Shown here one piece after another: positions 37,714 to 45,376 of a stretch of DNA of 64,000 bases. The DNA is taken from assembly GCA_018261735.1 (NCBI GenBank), contig JAGTRM010000016.1:1-64000 (forward strand), given 5' to 3'. The position numbers and the translations under genes are program-made. The notes beneath the pieces are model-generated. The model searched no databases and was not told where the DNA came from. It saw only the letters and a list, made by a program, of their open reading frames with translations. The DNA comes from Pseudomonadota bacterium (GTDB taxonomy: Bacteria; Pseudomonadota; Gammaproteobacteria; Burkholderiales; Chitinibacteraceae). Each line of letters starts with the position of its first letter. The stretch's first letter is position 1.

Positions 37714-38235
37714 TTATTCGAACAGGCTGCCAACCGGCAACGGCACGTTCAACCCGGTTGAAAACGTGAAATACAGCAAGGCGGTGATCACGATGGCCAG
37801 CAGCGGATTCCAGGCCTTGTGCTTCATGCCCAACAGCCACATCAGGAAAGACAGGTAGCCTGCCGTGACCAGTGCATAGCCGAGGTATTGCATGGCAAAC
37901 AGGCTGAGTGCCGATACCGCGATGCCAATGGCCGTCCGGCGATAGTTGGGCACTTCCGCCTCGGCATCCGGTTCGGTTACCGCTTCGGTTTTCGGTTGCT
38001 TGAGCTTGGCCAGGTTGCGCGCAATCAGCACGGCACACAGCACGATCAGGGCGCAGGAATACACCAGCGGAAAACGCGCCGAACCGATATCGGTCGCCAG
38101 GCCCGTACTCGGAAACTTTCGCGAGAACACGATCGCCGCGATGGCCAGCAACAGCACCAGCCCGCCGATGATGATTTCCATCCGGGCGGACCGGTCGGTG
38201 TTGCCGGTTCCGGCGGATTTTTGAGAATGAGTCAT
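37714..38235 (-). CDS. tctB: Tripartite tricarboxylate transporter small permease TctB
   Basis: The 173-residue protein has four hydrophobic segments (IIIGGLVLLLAIAAIVF, FPLVYSCALIVLCAVLIA, and two near the C-terminus), the TctB layout. It is placed between tctC and tctA as usual. The start at 38235 follows GGAG; a longer open frame to 38286 overlaps the intergenic terminator region. Sequence conservation in TctB is low, so the context carries weight. Confidence 0.88.
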   Translation of the reverse strand: MTHSQKSAGTGNTDRSARMEIIIGGLVLLLAIAAIVFSRKFPSTGLATDIGSARFPLVYSCALIVLCAVLIARNLAKLKQPKTEAVTEPDAEAEVPNYRRTAIGIAVSALSLFAMQYLGYALVTAGYLSFLMWLLGMKHKAWNPLLAIVITALLYFTFSTGLNVPLPVGSLFE

Positions 38236-38326
38236 GGGGTACACCCTCTCCTTCAGGCTTGCACCCTCCCCTCCAGCGCGTGGCAAGCACGCGCCGGACG
38301 GGATGGGAAGCCTGGTGTGATCCGGG

Positions 38327-38352
38327 AAAACGCACCCGGCGAACCGGGTGCG
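38327..38352 (-). terminator. Terminator or attenuator between tctC and tctB
   Basis: CGCACCCGG, loop CGAA, CCGGGTGCG gives a perfect 9-base stem 11 bases beyond the tctC stop, followed on the minus strand by TTTT. Partial termination here would raise TctC over the membrane subunits. Confidence 0.75.
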
Positions 38353-38362
38353 TGACAGGGGT

Positions 38363-39331
38363 TTACTTGGCGATGCCGAGCTTGGTCATCAGCGCCTTGA
38401 AGAAGGCGTTGTCCTTGTCCATGGCCACCTTGAAAGCCGGGCCGTCCAGATAGGCGTGGGACAGGTTCATCTTGGCCAGCGATTCCTTGAAAGCCGGATC
38501 TTCCGCGGTCTTCTTGGCGGCAGCACGCAATGCTTCCTGTACGTCTTTCGGCGTTTTCTTCGGCGCCACGATGCCACGCCAGGTCATGATGGTCAGGTCT
38601 ACGCCTTTTTCCTTCAGCGTCGGCACCTTGTCGAAACCGGCCTGGCGCTGATCGGCCATCACGGCCAGCAGCTTGATCTTGCCGGCAGCGACATGGCTGA
38701 CCACTTCGGCCGGACTCACCGTCACCGCTTCGATATGGCCGCCAAGCAGCGCGGTCACGGCCGGATTGGCGCCGTCATACGGAATATGGTTGAACTTGGT
38801 GCCGGTCTTGTCGGCCAGGGCTTCGGCGGCCAGATGCCAGATCGCGCCGGTGCCGGAATTGCCGATACGCACCTTGCCCGGATTGGCCTTGGCATAAGCC
38901 ATGAATTCCTCGTAGCTGTTCCACGGCGCATCGGCCTTGACCGAAATGGCGCTCGGCTCCGCATTCAGGCGGGCAATCGGAGTGAAATCATCGGTGGTGA
39001 ACTGCACCAGACCCATGTGCGGCAGCATGGCAATTTCCACGGTGCCGGTACCGATCTTGTAACCGTCCGGACGGGCCGTCACGATTTCGGACAAGCCCAC
39101 CGCGCCGCCGCCACCGGTCTTGTTGACCACGCCCATGGGCTTGGGCAGGTATTTCTTGGCGGCATCGGCAAAGGCACGAGTCACGAGATCAGTACCGCCG
39201 CCTGCGGCGAACGGAACGATCACTTCTACTTGCTTGGTGGGGTAATCCGCGGCATGGGCAGAGGCGCCCAGCAACAGGGAAGATGCACAGACTGCAGTCA
39301 ACAGACGGGCGATAAGTTTTTGCGATTTCAT
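38363..39331 (-). CDS. tctC: Tripartite tricarboxylate transporter substrate-binding protein TctC (Bug family)
   Basis: The 322-residue precursor has a signal peptide (MKSQKLIARLLTAVCASSLL, cleavage after AHA) and the Bug-family pattern: YPTKQVEVIVPFAAGGGTDL, NKTGGGGAVGLSEI and VTALLGGHIEAV. It binds an organic acid in the periplasm and delivers it to TctAB. The start at 39331 follows GGAGG. Bug proteins bind many carboxylates; here the dgo genes point to galactonate or a similar aldonate. Confidence 0.94.
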   Translation of the reverse strand: MKSQKLIARLLTAVCASSLLLGASAHAADYPTKQVEVIVPFAAGGGTDLVTRAFADAAKKYLPKPMGVVNKTGGGGAVGLSEIVTARPDGYKIGTGTVEIAMLPHMGLVQFTTDDFTPIARLNAEPSAISVKADAPWNSYEEFMAYAKANPGKVRIGNSGTGAIWHLAAEALADKTGTKFNHIPYDGANPAVTALLGGHIEAVTVSPAEVVSHVAAGKIKLLAVMADQRQAGFDKVPTLKEKGVDLTIMTWRGIVAPKKTPKDVQEALRAAAKKTAEDPAFKESLAKMNLSHAYLDGPAFKVAMDKDNAFFKALMTKLGIAK

Positions 39332-39436
39332 CTCAACCTCCAGGTTAAATACAAAACGACTTGGCATCCGGAAAGCAATTCAACCCTCGGCCATACCGGC
39401 TCATTGGGCCTATCCCGAAATACGCTTAAACACAGG

Positions 39437-39458
39437 CCGGCCTTGCTGCAAAGGCCGG
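39437..39458 (-). terminator. Hairpin after dgoA, possible weak terminator
   Basis: CCGGCCTT, loop GCTGCA, AAGGCCGG lies about ten bases beyond the dgoA stop in the 135-base gap before tctC. The minus-strand tail is CCTGTGTTT, too weak for a confident terminator. Confidence 0.5.
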
Positions 39459-39466
39459 AATCCGTG

Positions 39467-40114
39467 CTATGCCGCGTGCTGCGTGCGCCACGCAGTCACA
39501 AAGCATTCGGCCCGCCCGGCCAGTTGTTCGAGAGCGATTCCGGGCGAATACAGTGCGGAGCCCAGGCCGAAACCATTGACCCCCGCGTTGAGAAAAGGCA
39601 GTTGGTTATCCGGCGTGATACCGCCCACCGGGTATAGCCGGGTGGCTTTGGGCAGCACCGCGCGCATGGCCTTGATAACGGCAGGCGTAACCAGTTCGGC
39701 CGGGAACAGTTTGAGTGCGTCGGCCCCAGCCTCAAGCGCGGCAAAGGCCTCGGTCGGTGTCACGACACCGGGCAAGCTGATCAGCCCATACTGTTTGGCT
39801 GCGGAAATCACGGCCACATCGGCATGCGGCATCACCACCAGATCGGCGTCGATGCTGACCAGCCGTTCGACATCCATCACGCGCAGCACCGTGCCGGCAC
39901 CGACCAGGGCATCGGCCGGCAGGCAGGCGCGCATGCGGGCGATGCTGTCGAACGGCTCGGGCGAATTGAGCGGCACCTCGATCAGGCGAAACCCAGCGTC
40001 ATACAGCGTGTGGGCAACCGGTTCGGCCTCGGCCGGGGTCACTCCGCGCAGAATGGCCACCAGCGGCAGACTGGCCTGGGCAGCTTCGAAACGGGCAAGA
40101 CGGGTGTTATTCAT
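39467..40114 (-). CDS. dgoA: 2-dehydro-3-deoxy-6-phosphogalactonate aldolase
   Basis: The 215-residue KDPG/KDPGal-type aldolase cleaves 2-keto-3-deoxy-6-phosphogalactonate to pyruvate and glyceraldehyde-3-phosphate. The RGVTPAEAEPV segment, Glu46 in IEVPLNSPEP and the Schiff-base Lys135 in ALKLFPAE are visible; LNSPEPFDSI is typical of DgoA rather than Eda. Start at 40114 follows GAGGAAA. It lies ten bases after dgoK. Confidence 0.93.
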   Translation of the reverse strand: MNNTRLARFEAAQASLPLVAILRGVTPAEAEPVAHTLYDAGFRLIEVPLNSPEPFDSIARMRACLPADALVGAGTVLRVMDVERLVSIDADLVVMPHADVAVISAAKQYGLISLPGVVTPTEAFAALEAGADALKLFPAELVTPAVIKAMRAVLPKATRLYPVGGITPDNQLPFLNAGVNGFGLGSALYSPGIALEQLAGRAECFVTAWRTQHAA

Positions 40115-40124
40115 CCGGGTTTCC

Positions 40125-41129
40125 TCACAAACTGGCTTCAACAACGGGTTGTTCGAGCAGCCCGAGCACCCGGGCCACTTCCCACAGACCGCGCGGCGCG
40201 GGGTTGTCGAGCGTGGCGGCAACCGGTACGCCCAGCGCGGCAAACGCCTGGGCATAGCGCTGGCACAACACGGCATCGCCGATCAACAGCAGCGGGCCTT
40301 GCGCCTGCAGCGTCGTGGAAGACTTGGCGAGGCCGGACACCAGTTCATGCCCGATCAAGAGGCCGGAGAGGTAATCCTTGAGTTGGCCATGCGCCAGGCG
40401 CCGGGTGAGCCCCAGCGTGCGGGCGGCAAAAATCTGGTGGGCAAAATCACCGGGCAGGCTGGTCCGGGCGGCTTGAACGCCTTGCAGGAAAGCAGCCTGC
40501 GAGTCTGAGGGCTCCGGCGCATGGGCATCGGCTATCAAGCGCCCCAGGATCGAATGCTTGACCAGCACTGCAAACAATTCGCCGGTCATATAACTGGCAA
40601 AACGCACGATCCGGCCGTTCTCCACCTGCACCCATTTCGAATGCGTTCCCGGCAGGACCATGGTGGCGCGCTGCCCCAATGCCGGGTTCTGTGCCAGTGC
40701 GCCCGCGATCTGTATTTCCTCGCCGCGGATCACGTCAGGCATCACGCCCGGCTCATCCAGCAATACGCCCGGCGCAATGTGGATATCGCGCCCCAGCCCG
40801 CTGGCGACCGCCACCGTATGTGCGGCAAGTGAGCCCACATCGGCCGGACAACGCACATACGGCGCTTCTTTCCAGCCCTGTGCGCTGCCCACCATACCGC
40901 CGGCCACCACCGGCAGATGCGGCCAGCGTGCCAGCCAGTCCGATGCGATTCCGGCAAACACCTGCTCGAATCCGGCCGCGCCCGGCATAGGCAACGATTG
41001 CAGGCCCTGGGGCGTGCTGCGGGTCTGCAGCACTTCGCCATCCTCGCCCAGCAGGAATGCCCGCAGGCTGGAAGTTCCCCAATCCAGCGCCAGCAAAACC
41101 GGCGCCTTGTGTTCATTGTTGGCATTCAT
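40125..41129 (-). CDS. dgoK: 2-dehydro-3-deoxygalactonokinase
   Basis: The 334-residue sugar acid kinase phosphorylates 2-keto-3-deoxygalactonate. It has the N-terminal ASKHA-like motif LLALDWGTSSLRAFLL and the DgoK-typical MVGSAQGWKEAPYVRCPA and LPGTHSKWVQVENG. Length agrees with the family. It overlaps the upstream iclR gene by four bases, implying coupling, and is followed by dgoA. Confidence 0.94.
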   Translation of the reverse strand: MNANNEHKAPVLLALDWGTSSLRAFLLGEDGEVLQTRSTPQGLQSLPMPGAAGFEQVFAGIASDWLARWPHLPVVAGGMVGSAQGWKEAPYVRCPADVGSLAAHTVAVASGLGRDIHIAPGVLLDEPGVMPDVIRGEEIQIAGALAQNPALGQRATMVLPGTHSKWVQVENGRIVRFASYMTGELFAVLVKHSILGRLIADAHAPEPSDSQAAFLQGVQAARTSLPGDFAHQIFAARTLGLTRRLAHGQLKDYLSGLLIGHELVSGLAKSSTTLQAQGPLLLIGDAVLCQRYAQAFAALGVPVAATLDNPAPRGLWEVARVLGLLEQPVVEASL

Positions 41130-41980
41130 GCGTTTGTTTTCTCCATTCCAAGCGCTTCAGAAATCTTGTTCGCAGCAGCCAGCACCACCGGGCCAAGCTC
41201 CAGCATGCGTTCCTTGGGCATGTACGGCACGGCGCTGGCATTGCTGACCGCGGCCACTACCTTGCCGCTGACATCGCGAATCGGCGCACCCACGCAACGG
41301 ATGCCCAGTTCGTTCTCTTCCAGATCCATCACCCAGCCCTGGGCACGGTACTGCTGCATGGCCGCTTCATATTGCGGCCACGGGCTCAAGAGCGAGCGCT
41401 CTCCGGCTTCCAGCTTGATCGCGACTGCTTCGTCGTAAAGCTCGCCCCAGCCTGCGGGCGAAAACCCCAGCATCAACGCCTTGCCCACGCCCGTAGAAGC
41501 CAGCGGCATGCGCTGCCCTGCCCGGGAACGCATCTCCAGCCCCTTGGTGCCCGGTACTTTCTCCAGGTAGAAAACCTGCGTGCCTTCCACCGTGCCCAGA
41601 TGCACCGTATCACCGGTCTGCGCCGCCAGCTCCTCCAGAAACGGCCGGGCCAGCGCTCCGAGCGGGCGCTGTTCCTGCGCCTTGGTTCCCAGATAGATCA
41701 GCCGAAAACCCAGCGAATAACCTTGGTAGGGGATGTGATGCAGATAGCCCTCGCTCACCAGGCTGCTGAGCATGCGGTGCGTGGTACTGCGAGGCGTTCC
41801 CAACTGCGCGGCAATGCCTTTCACATCGGTAATGCCCTGTGCCACCAATTCCAGCAAAGCCAATCCGCGCAACAGCGTTTGGGTGCCTTGCGGCCTCTCT
41901 TCCCTACCTGTTGCCGCTTCCGCCTTCGTGGCTGGCAAACCGGACTGGGAATGCTTTATTGTTTCGACAGGTGTTTTCAA
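41126..41980 (-). CDS. IclR family transcriptional regulator of the dgo-tct operon
   Basis: The protein has up to 284 residues. The winged helix-turn-helix (about 33-95: TQTLLRGLALLELVA, IAAQLGTPRSTTHRML) is followed by an IclR effector domain (GKALMLG, CVGAPIRDVSGKVVAAVS). The start appears to be TTG at 41980, as no ATG lies nearby; GGCGAG is about seven bases upstream. It is the first gene of the unit with dgoK and dgoA and probably represses it in the absence of the sugar acid. It is a close paralogue of the IclR protein at 44.4-45.3 kb. Confidence 0.92.
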   Translation of the reverse strand: MKTPVETIKHSQSGLPATKAEAATGREERPQGTQTLLRGLALLELVAQGITDVKGIAAQLGTPRSTTHRMLSSLVSEGYLHHIPYQGYSLGFRLIYLGTKAQEQRPLGALARPFLEELAAQTGDTVHLGTVEGTQVFYLEKVPGTKGLEMRSRAGQRMPLASTGVGKALMLGFSPAGWGELYDEAVAIKLEAGERSLLSPWPQYEAAMQQYRAQGWVMDLEENELGIRCVGAPIRDVSGKVVAAVSNASAVPYMPKERMLELGPVVLAAANKISEALGMEKTNA

Positions 41981-42003
41981 TTTGCCACTCGCCTATTAAT
42001 TGG

Positions 42004-42022
42004 ATGATTTGAAAAAAATCAT
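42004..42022. promoter_or_regulatory. Candidate IclR operator upstream of the dgo operon
   Basis: ATGATTT-N5-AAATCAT is a perfect interrupted palindrome, with further flanking arms ATTGGA (41999-42004) and TCCAAT (42030-42035), 24 to 55 bases upstream of the regulator start in an AT-rich region. Its size suits an IclR dimer or tetramer. Confidence 0.5.
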
Positions 42023-42178
42023 TAAAATTTCCAATGAAAAAATTGAAACCAACCGTCCGATCTATTCGCACATCAATATCAATTAGAAATACCGGCTTCA
42101 AAGAATCGCAACCCAGACGTGTATTTCGCCAATTCCGGGTGCACCTCCTCCCAAAGGCACACCCGGACAGTGACACCC

Positions 42179-43156
42179 TTACTTGGCATTCACCAGTTCT
42201 TGAACCAGTGCCTTCAATTCCGGCGTACTGGCGTATTTATCCCAGACCGGCTTCATTGCTTTGGAAAATTCTGCCCGATCCACATTCGATACAAACTTCG
42301 TTCCGCCGGAGGTCACCATCTTTTTCGAATTGGTTTCTTCCGCTTCCCAAAGACCCACGTAATACGGCACGGACTTCTTGGCCGCTGCACGCAAGGTCGC
42401 TTGCTCTTCCTTGGTCATGGTATCCCAGACCTTTTTCGAGAAGACCAGCACTTCCGGTGCCATCACGTGCATGGTTTCATTGAAATACTGCGCACTTTCG
42501 AAATGCTTGGCGGTGTAATAGGCATTGATATTGTTTTCGGAGGCGTCGATCAGGTTGGTTTTCAGGCCGGTATAGATTTCCGCATATGGAATTGGAATCG
42601 GGCTCGCCCCCATCGCCTTGATCAGGTCGACCCACATATCCGATTGCTGGATACGAATTTTCATACCGCGGACATCGGCCAGCGTGCGAATCGGTTTCTT
42701 GGAATAAATGGAGCGAACACCGCTTTCATAGAAAGCCAGGCCGATATATCCGGCTTTTTCAAAAGACGCCAGCACCTTGTCACCCACCGGGCCATATACC
42801 GCATTGCGGAAATGATTGATATCGCGGAACAGGAATGGCAGCGACAGGATCATGGATTCGGGCACGATGCTGTGAAATGCCGCGGTATTGACCCGCACCA
42901 TATCGATCGCACCGATCTTGACCTGCTCGACGGTATCTTTTTCCGAGCCGAGCGAACTATTGCCGAAGACCTTCACGTCCCATTTGCCCGAGGTCGCCTT
43001 GGACAACTCATCGCCCAGATGGCGGACCGCCATCACGGTCGGATACGCCTTGTCATGTACATCAGCCGAACGCAAGGTTTTCGCCATCGCCCCGCTACTG
43101 CCGACGCCCATCAGAGCTGCCATCACCAAGCCGCACACCATATTTTTTTTGAACAT
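42179..43156 (-). CDS. TRAP transporter substrate-binding protein, DctP family (orphan)
   Basis: The 325-residue precursor starts MFKKNMVCGLVMAALMGV with a signal peptide ending at AMA, and shows TRAP features: LGDELSKATSGKWDVKVFGNSSLGSE, the RSIYSKKPIRTLADVRGMKIR region with the carboxylate-binding Arg, and EIYTGLKTNLIDASENN. The start follows GGGGGAAG. DctP proteins work with the membrane proteins DctQ and DctM, but neither is next to it: on one side is the dgo regulator, on the other a divergent SDR gene. It may use transporter subunits encoded elsewhere. Confidence 0.92.
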   Translation of the reverse strand: MFKKNMVCGLVMAALMGVGSSGAMAKTLRSADVHDKAYPTVMAVRHLGDELSKATSGKWDVKVFGNSSLGSEKDTVEQVKIGAIDMVRVNTAAFHSIVPESMILSLPFLFRDINHFRNAVYGPVGDKVLASFEKAGYIGLAFYESGVRSIYSKKPIRTLADVRGMKIRIQQSDMWVDLIKAMGASPIPIPYAEIYTGLKTNLIDASENNINAYYTAKHFESAQYFNETMHVMAPEVLVFSKKVWDTMTKEEQATLRAAAKKSVPYYVGLWEAEETNSKKMVTSGGTKFVSNVDRAEFSKAMKPVWDKYASTPELKALVQELVNAK

Positions 43157-43328
43157 TTCAACTTCCCCCATTAAGCACTGCGATATGGATAAAACACCCT
43201 GAACCCAGGCAACACCACCTTCCAGCCTGTTCGTAGAGCCCGGCTCCGGGGAAATCGCGTTCGCTGCACACCAGACCAACAAACCGTATCCCGCAATCGG
43301 CCTTGCTCACACTTCGGATCAGTACATT

Positions 43329-43428
43329 CAAAAATGTCTCACATATTTTTGATGTTGACCAAATAGTAGTTACACACTTAACATTGTGTCAAATAGTTTT
43401 TACGCGTCCATATAGTGAGATATTCTCA
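43329..43428. promoter_or_regulatory. Divergent control region between dctP and the SDR gene
   Basis: The 323-base gap (43157-43479) is AT-rich and holds several elements. A plus-strand promoter TTGACC (43355-43360), 18 bases, TAACAT (43379-43384). Direct repeats CAAATAGT-NN-TTAC at 43360-43373 and 43390-43403, exactly 30 bases apart, on the promoter. An inverted repeat CAAAAAT-N9-ATTTTTG (43329-43351) and a palindrome TGAGA-TAT-TCTCA (43416-43428). These are likely operators; one of the two IclR proteins is the obvious candidate. Confidence 0.6.
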
Positions 43429-43479
43429 AAAGGACAAACCCTCAGGCCTTTACCGGCTGTTCACCGCAAGGAGCAAAAA

Positions 43480-44256
43480 ATGTTCAATGATTTGAAAGAC
43501 AAGCGCGTACTGATCACTGGATCGACACAAGGCATCGGGTTGGCCACCGCCCGCACCTTTGCGCGCTATGGCGCCAAGGTGGGGATCACCTCGCACGTGG
43601 TGACCGAAGGCATCGAGCAATCACTGGAAGAGCTGCGGCAATTGGGCGGCGAAGGCGCGTTCTTTCAAGGCAACCTGTGCGATTCCAAGGCCTGCGAACA
43701 ACTGATCGAACAGTTCGTTGCCAAGTTTGGCGGGATCGATGTGGTGATCAACAACGTGGGGGGCCTCGTCGGGCGCAAGCCGATCAGCGAGATCGACGAC
43801 GATTTCTTTGACCAGGTCTTCGATCTGAATGCCCGCTCGGCCCACATGGTGACCAAGTATGCGATGCCACATCTGAAGGCAGCAGCACAAGCCAGCGGCA
43901 AGACTTCCTCGGTCGTGCTGGTCGGCTCGTTTGCCAGTTACATGGGGGGCGGACCGGGCGCATCGTTGTACGCCGCCGCCAAGGCCTGGATTCACACGAT
44001 CCAGAAGAACTGGGTCACCTCGTATACCAAGGATGGCGTGCGCTTCAATGTGGTCGCTCCGGGCACGGTGGATACGGCTTTCCATGCCGACAAGAATGAC
44101 GCAGTGCGCGCACAGATCAACGCCACGATTCCGATGGGGCGCTTTGCCACCGCGGAAGAAGTTGCGCCTTCCTTCCTGTTCCTGGCTTCGCATGCCTGCA
44201 GCGGCTATATCACCGGCCAGATCATCAACGTGAATGGCGGCCAGTACATGCCCTGA
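43480..44256 (+). CDS. SDR family NAD(P)-dependent dehydrogenase, sugar or sugar-acid type
   Basis: The 258-residue short-chain dehydrogenase has TGSTQGIG near the N-terminus, NNVGG, and the catalytic Tyr164/Lys168 in LYAAAKAW, preceded by the Ser of VGSFASYMGG. The start at 43480 follows AAGGAG with six bases of spacing. The ending GGQYMP is typical of the family. Context between a TRAP binding protein and an IclR regulator suggests oxidation of a sugar or sugar acid, perhaps feeding a lactone or ketoacid into the dgo route; the substrate is not readable. A hairpin (44283-44309) follows without a T-run. Confidence 0.9.
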   Translation: MFNDLKDKRVLITGSTQGIGLATARTFARYGAKVGITSHVVTEGIEQSLEELRQLGGEGAFFQGNLCDSKACEQLIEQFVAKFGGIDVVINNVGGLVGRKPISEIDDDFFDQVFDLNARSAHMVTKYAMPHLKAAAQASGKTSSVVLVGSFASYMGGGPGASLYAAAKAWIHTIQKNWVTSYTKDGVRFNVVAPGTVDTAFHADKNDAVRAQINATIPMGRFATAEEVAPSFLFLASHACSGYITGQIINVNGGQYMP

Positions 44257-44411
44257 TCGCCGAGTACGTACTTGGGGTTCATGGCGGCGAAGGCGGAACC
44301 TTCGTCGCCAGCCAGAATCGACCGCCACCTTCGTGCAATACCCGGCCAACGGGCCTGAGCGGGCCAAGCCCGGCCCTGCAAGGGCTTGCCATCCTTTACA
44401 ATGCAAGGAGA

Positions 44412-45317
44412 ATGACTAACGCAATCCGAATGCGATCAAAGACTGAAAACGGGAAAAGCATGAATGCCGGGATAGAAAAAAATCAATCTCCTGCCACCGA
44501 AATGCAGGAAATGAATGAGGGACAAGCCGGGAAAACTCCGATCGCAGGCACGCAAACCCTGTTACGGGGGCTGACACTGCTCGAACTGGTTGCCGAAGGA
44601 ACCAGTGATGTGAAAAGCATCGCGGCGCATCTGGGCACCCCGCGCAGTACCACCCACCGCATGCTCAACAGCCTCGTCAACGAAGGCTATCTGCATCACA
44701 TCCCCTACCGCGGCTATTTATTGGGCCCCAAACTTATCCAGCTGGGCATGACCGCCCTGGCGCAACGCCCGCTTGTTCCCATTGCGCGACCTCACCTGGA
44801 AGCGCTCGCAGCCAGCACCGGCGATACCGTTCACCTCGGCCAGGAGGATGGCGATTACGTTTTGTACCTCGACAAGATCGCCGGCACGCGCGGTCTTGAA
44901 ATGCGCTCGCAGATCGGGCAGCGCAAGCCGATTGCATCCACCGGCGTAGGCAAGGCCCTGATGCTGGGGATATCCCCGGAGCGATGGCAACATCTTTACC
45001 AGGCCGCCTGGGCAGACCAGCAGCAGAAAGGGGCATCACCCATGCTCCCACCCTGGCCGCAATACCGAGATGCCCTGTATGCCTATGTGCAACAAGGTTG
45101 GGTATATGACCTTGAAGAACATGAGCTGGGAATCCGCTGCATCGGCTCCGCCATCCGGGATGTCAGCGGCAAAGTCGTGGCGTCGGTGAGCGTGGCCAGC
45201 GCGGTTCCCTACATGACTGAAGAGCGGATGTCTCAGCTCGGGCCGGTCGTCCTGGAGACAGCCAGGGCAATCTCGCGCGATCTCGGCTGGAAGGATGCCA
45301 TCACGCGCTCCCTGTAA
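44412..45317 (+). CDS. IclR family transcriptional regulator (paralogue of the dgo regulator)
   Basis: Up to 301 residues, with the winged helix (TQTLLRGLTLLELVA, IAAHLGTPRSTTHRML) and effector domain (TGVGKALMLG, IRCIGSAIRDVSGKVVASVS). Long stretches are identical to the regulator at 41.1-42.0 kb. The start is unsettled: ATG 44412 has AAGGAG only one base away, and ATG 44430 and 44460 are alternatives with the same domain content. It follows the SDR gene on the same strand and may control the dctP-SDR pair. Confidence 0.92.
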   Translation: MTNAIRMRSKTENGKSMNAGIEKNQSPATEMQEMNEGQAGKTPIAGTQTLLRGLTLLELVAEGTSDVKSIAAHLGTPRSTTHRMLNSLVNEGYLHHIPYRGYLLGPKLIQLGMTALAQRPLVPIARPHLEALAASTGDTVHLGQEDGDYVLYLDKIAGTRGLEMRSQIGQRKPIASTGVGKALMLGISPERWQHLYQAAWADQQQKGASPMLPPWPQYRDALYAYVQQGWVYDLEEHELGIRCIGSAIRDVSGKVVASVSVASAVPYMTEERMSQLGPVVLETARAISRDLGWKDAITRSL

Positions 45318-45376
45318 CCGGTTTTCGACCTGCACAAGAAAAGCATCGGGAAGACATGGCGCGGCGGCGACATCCC

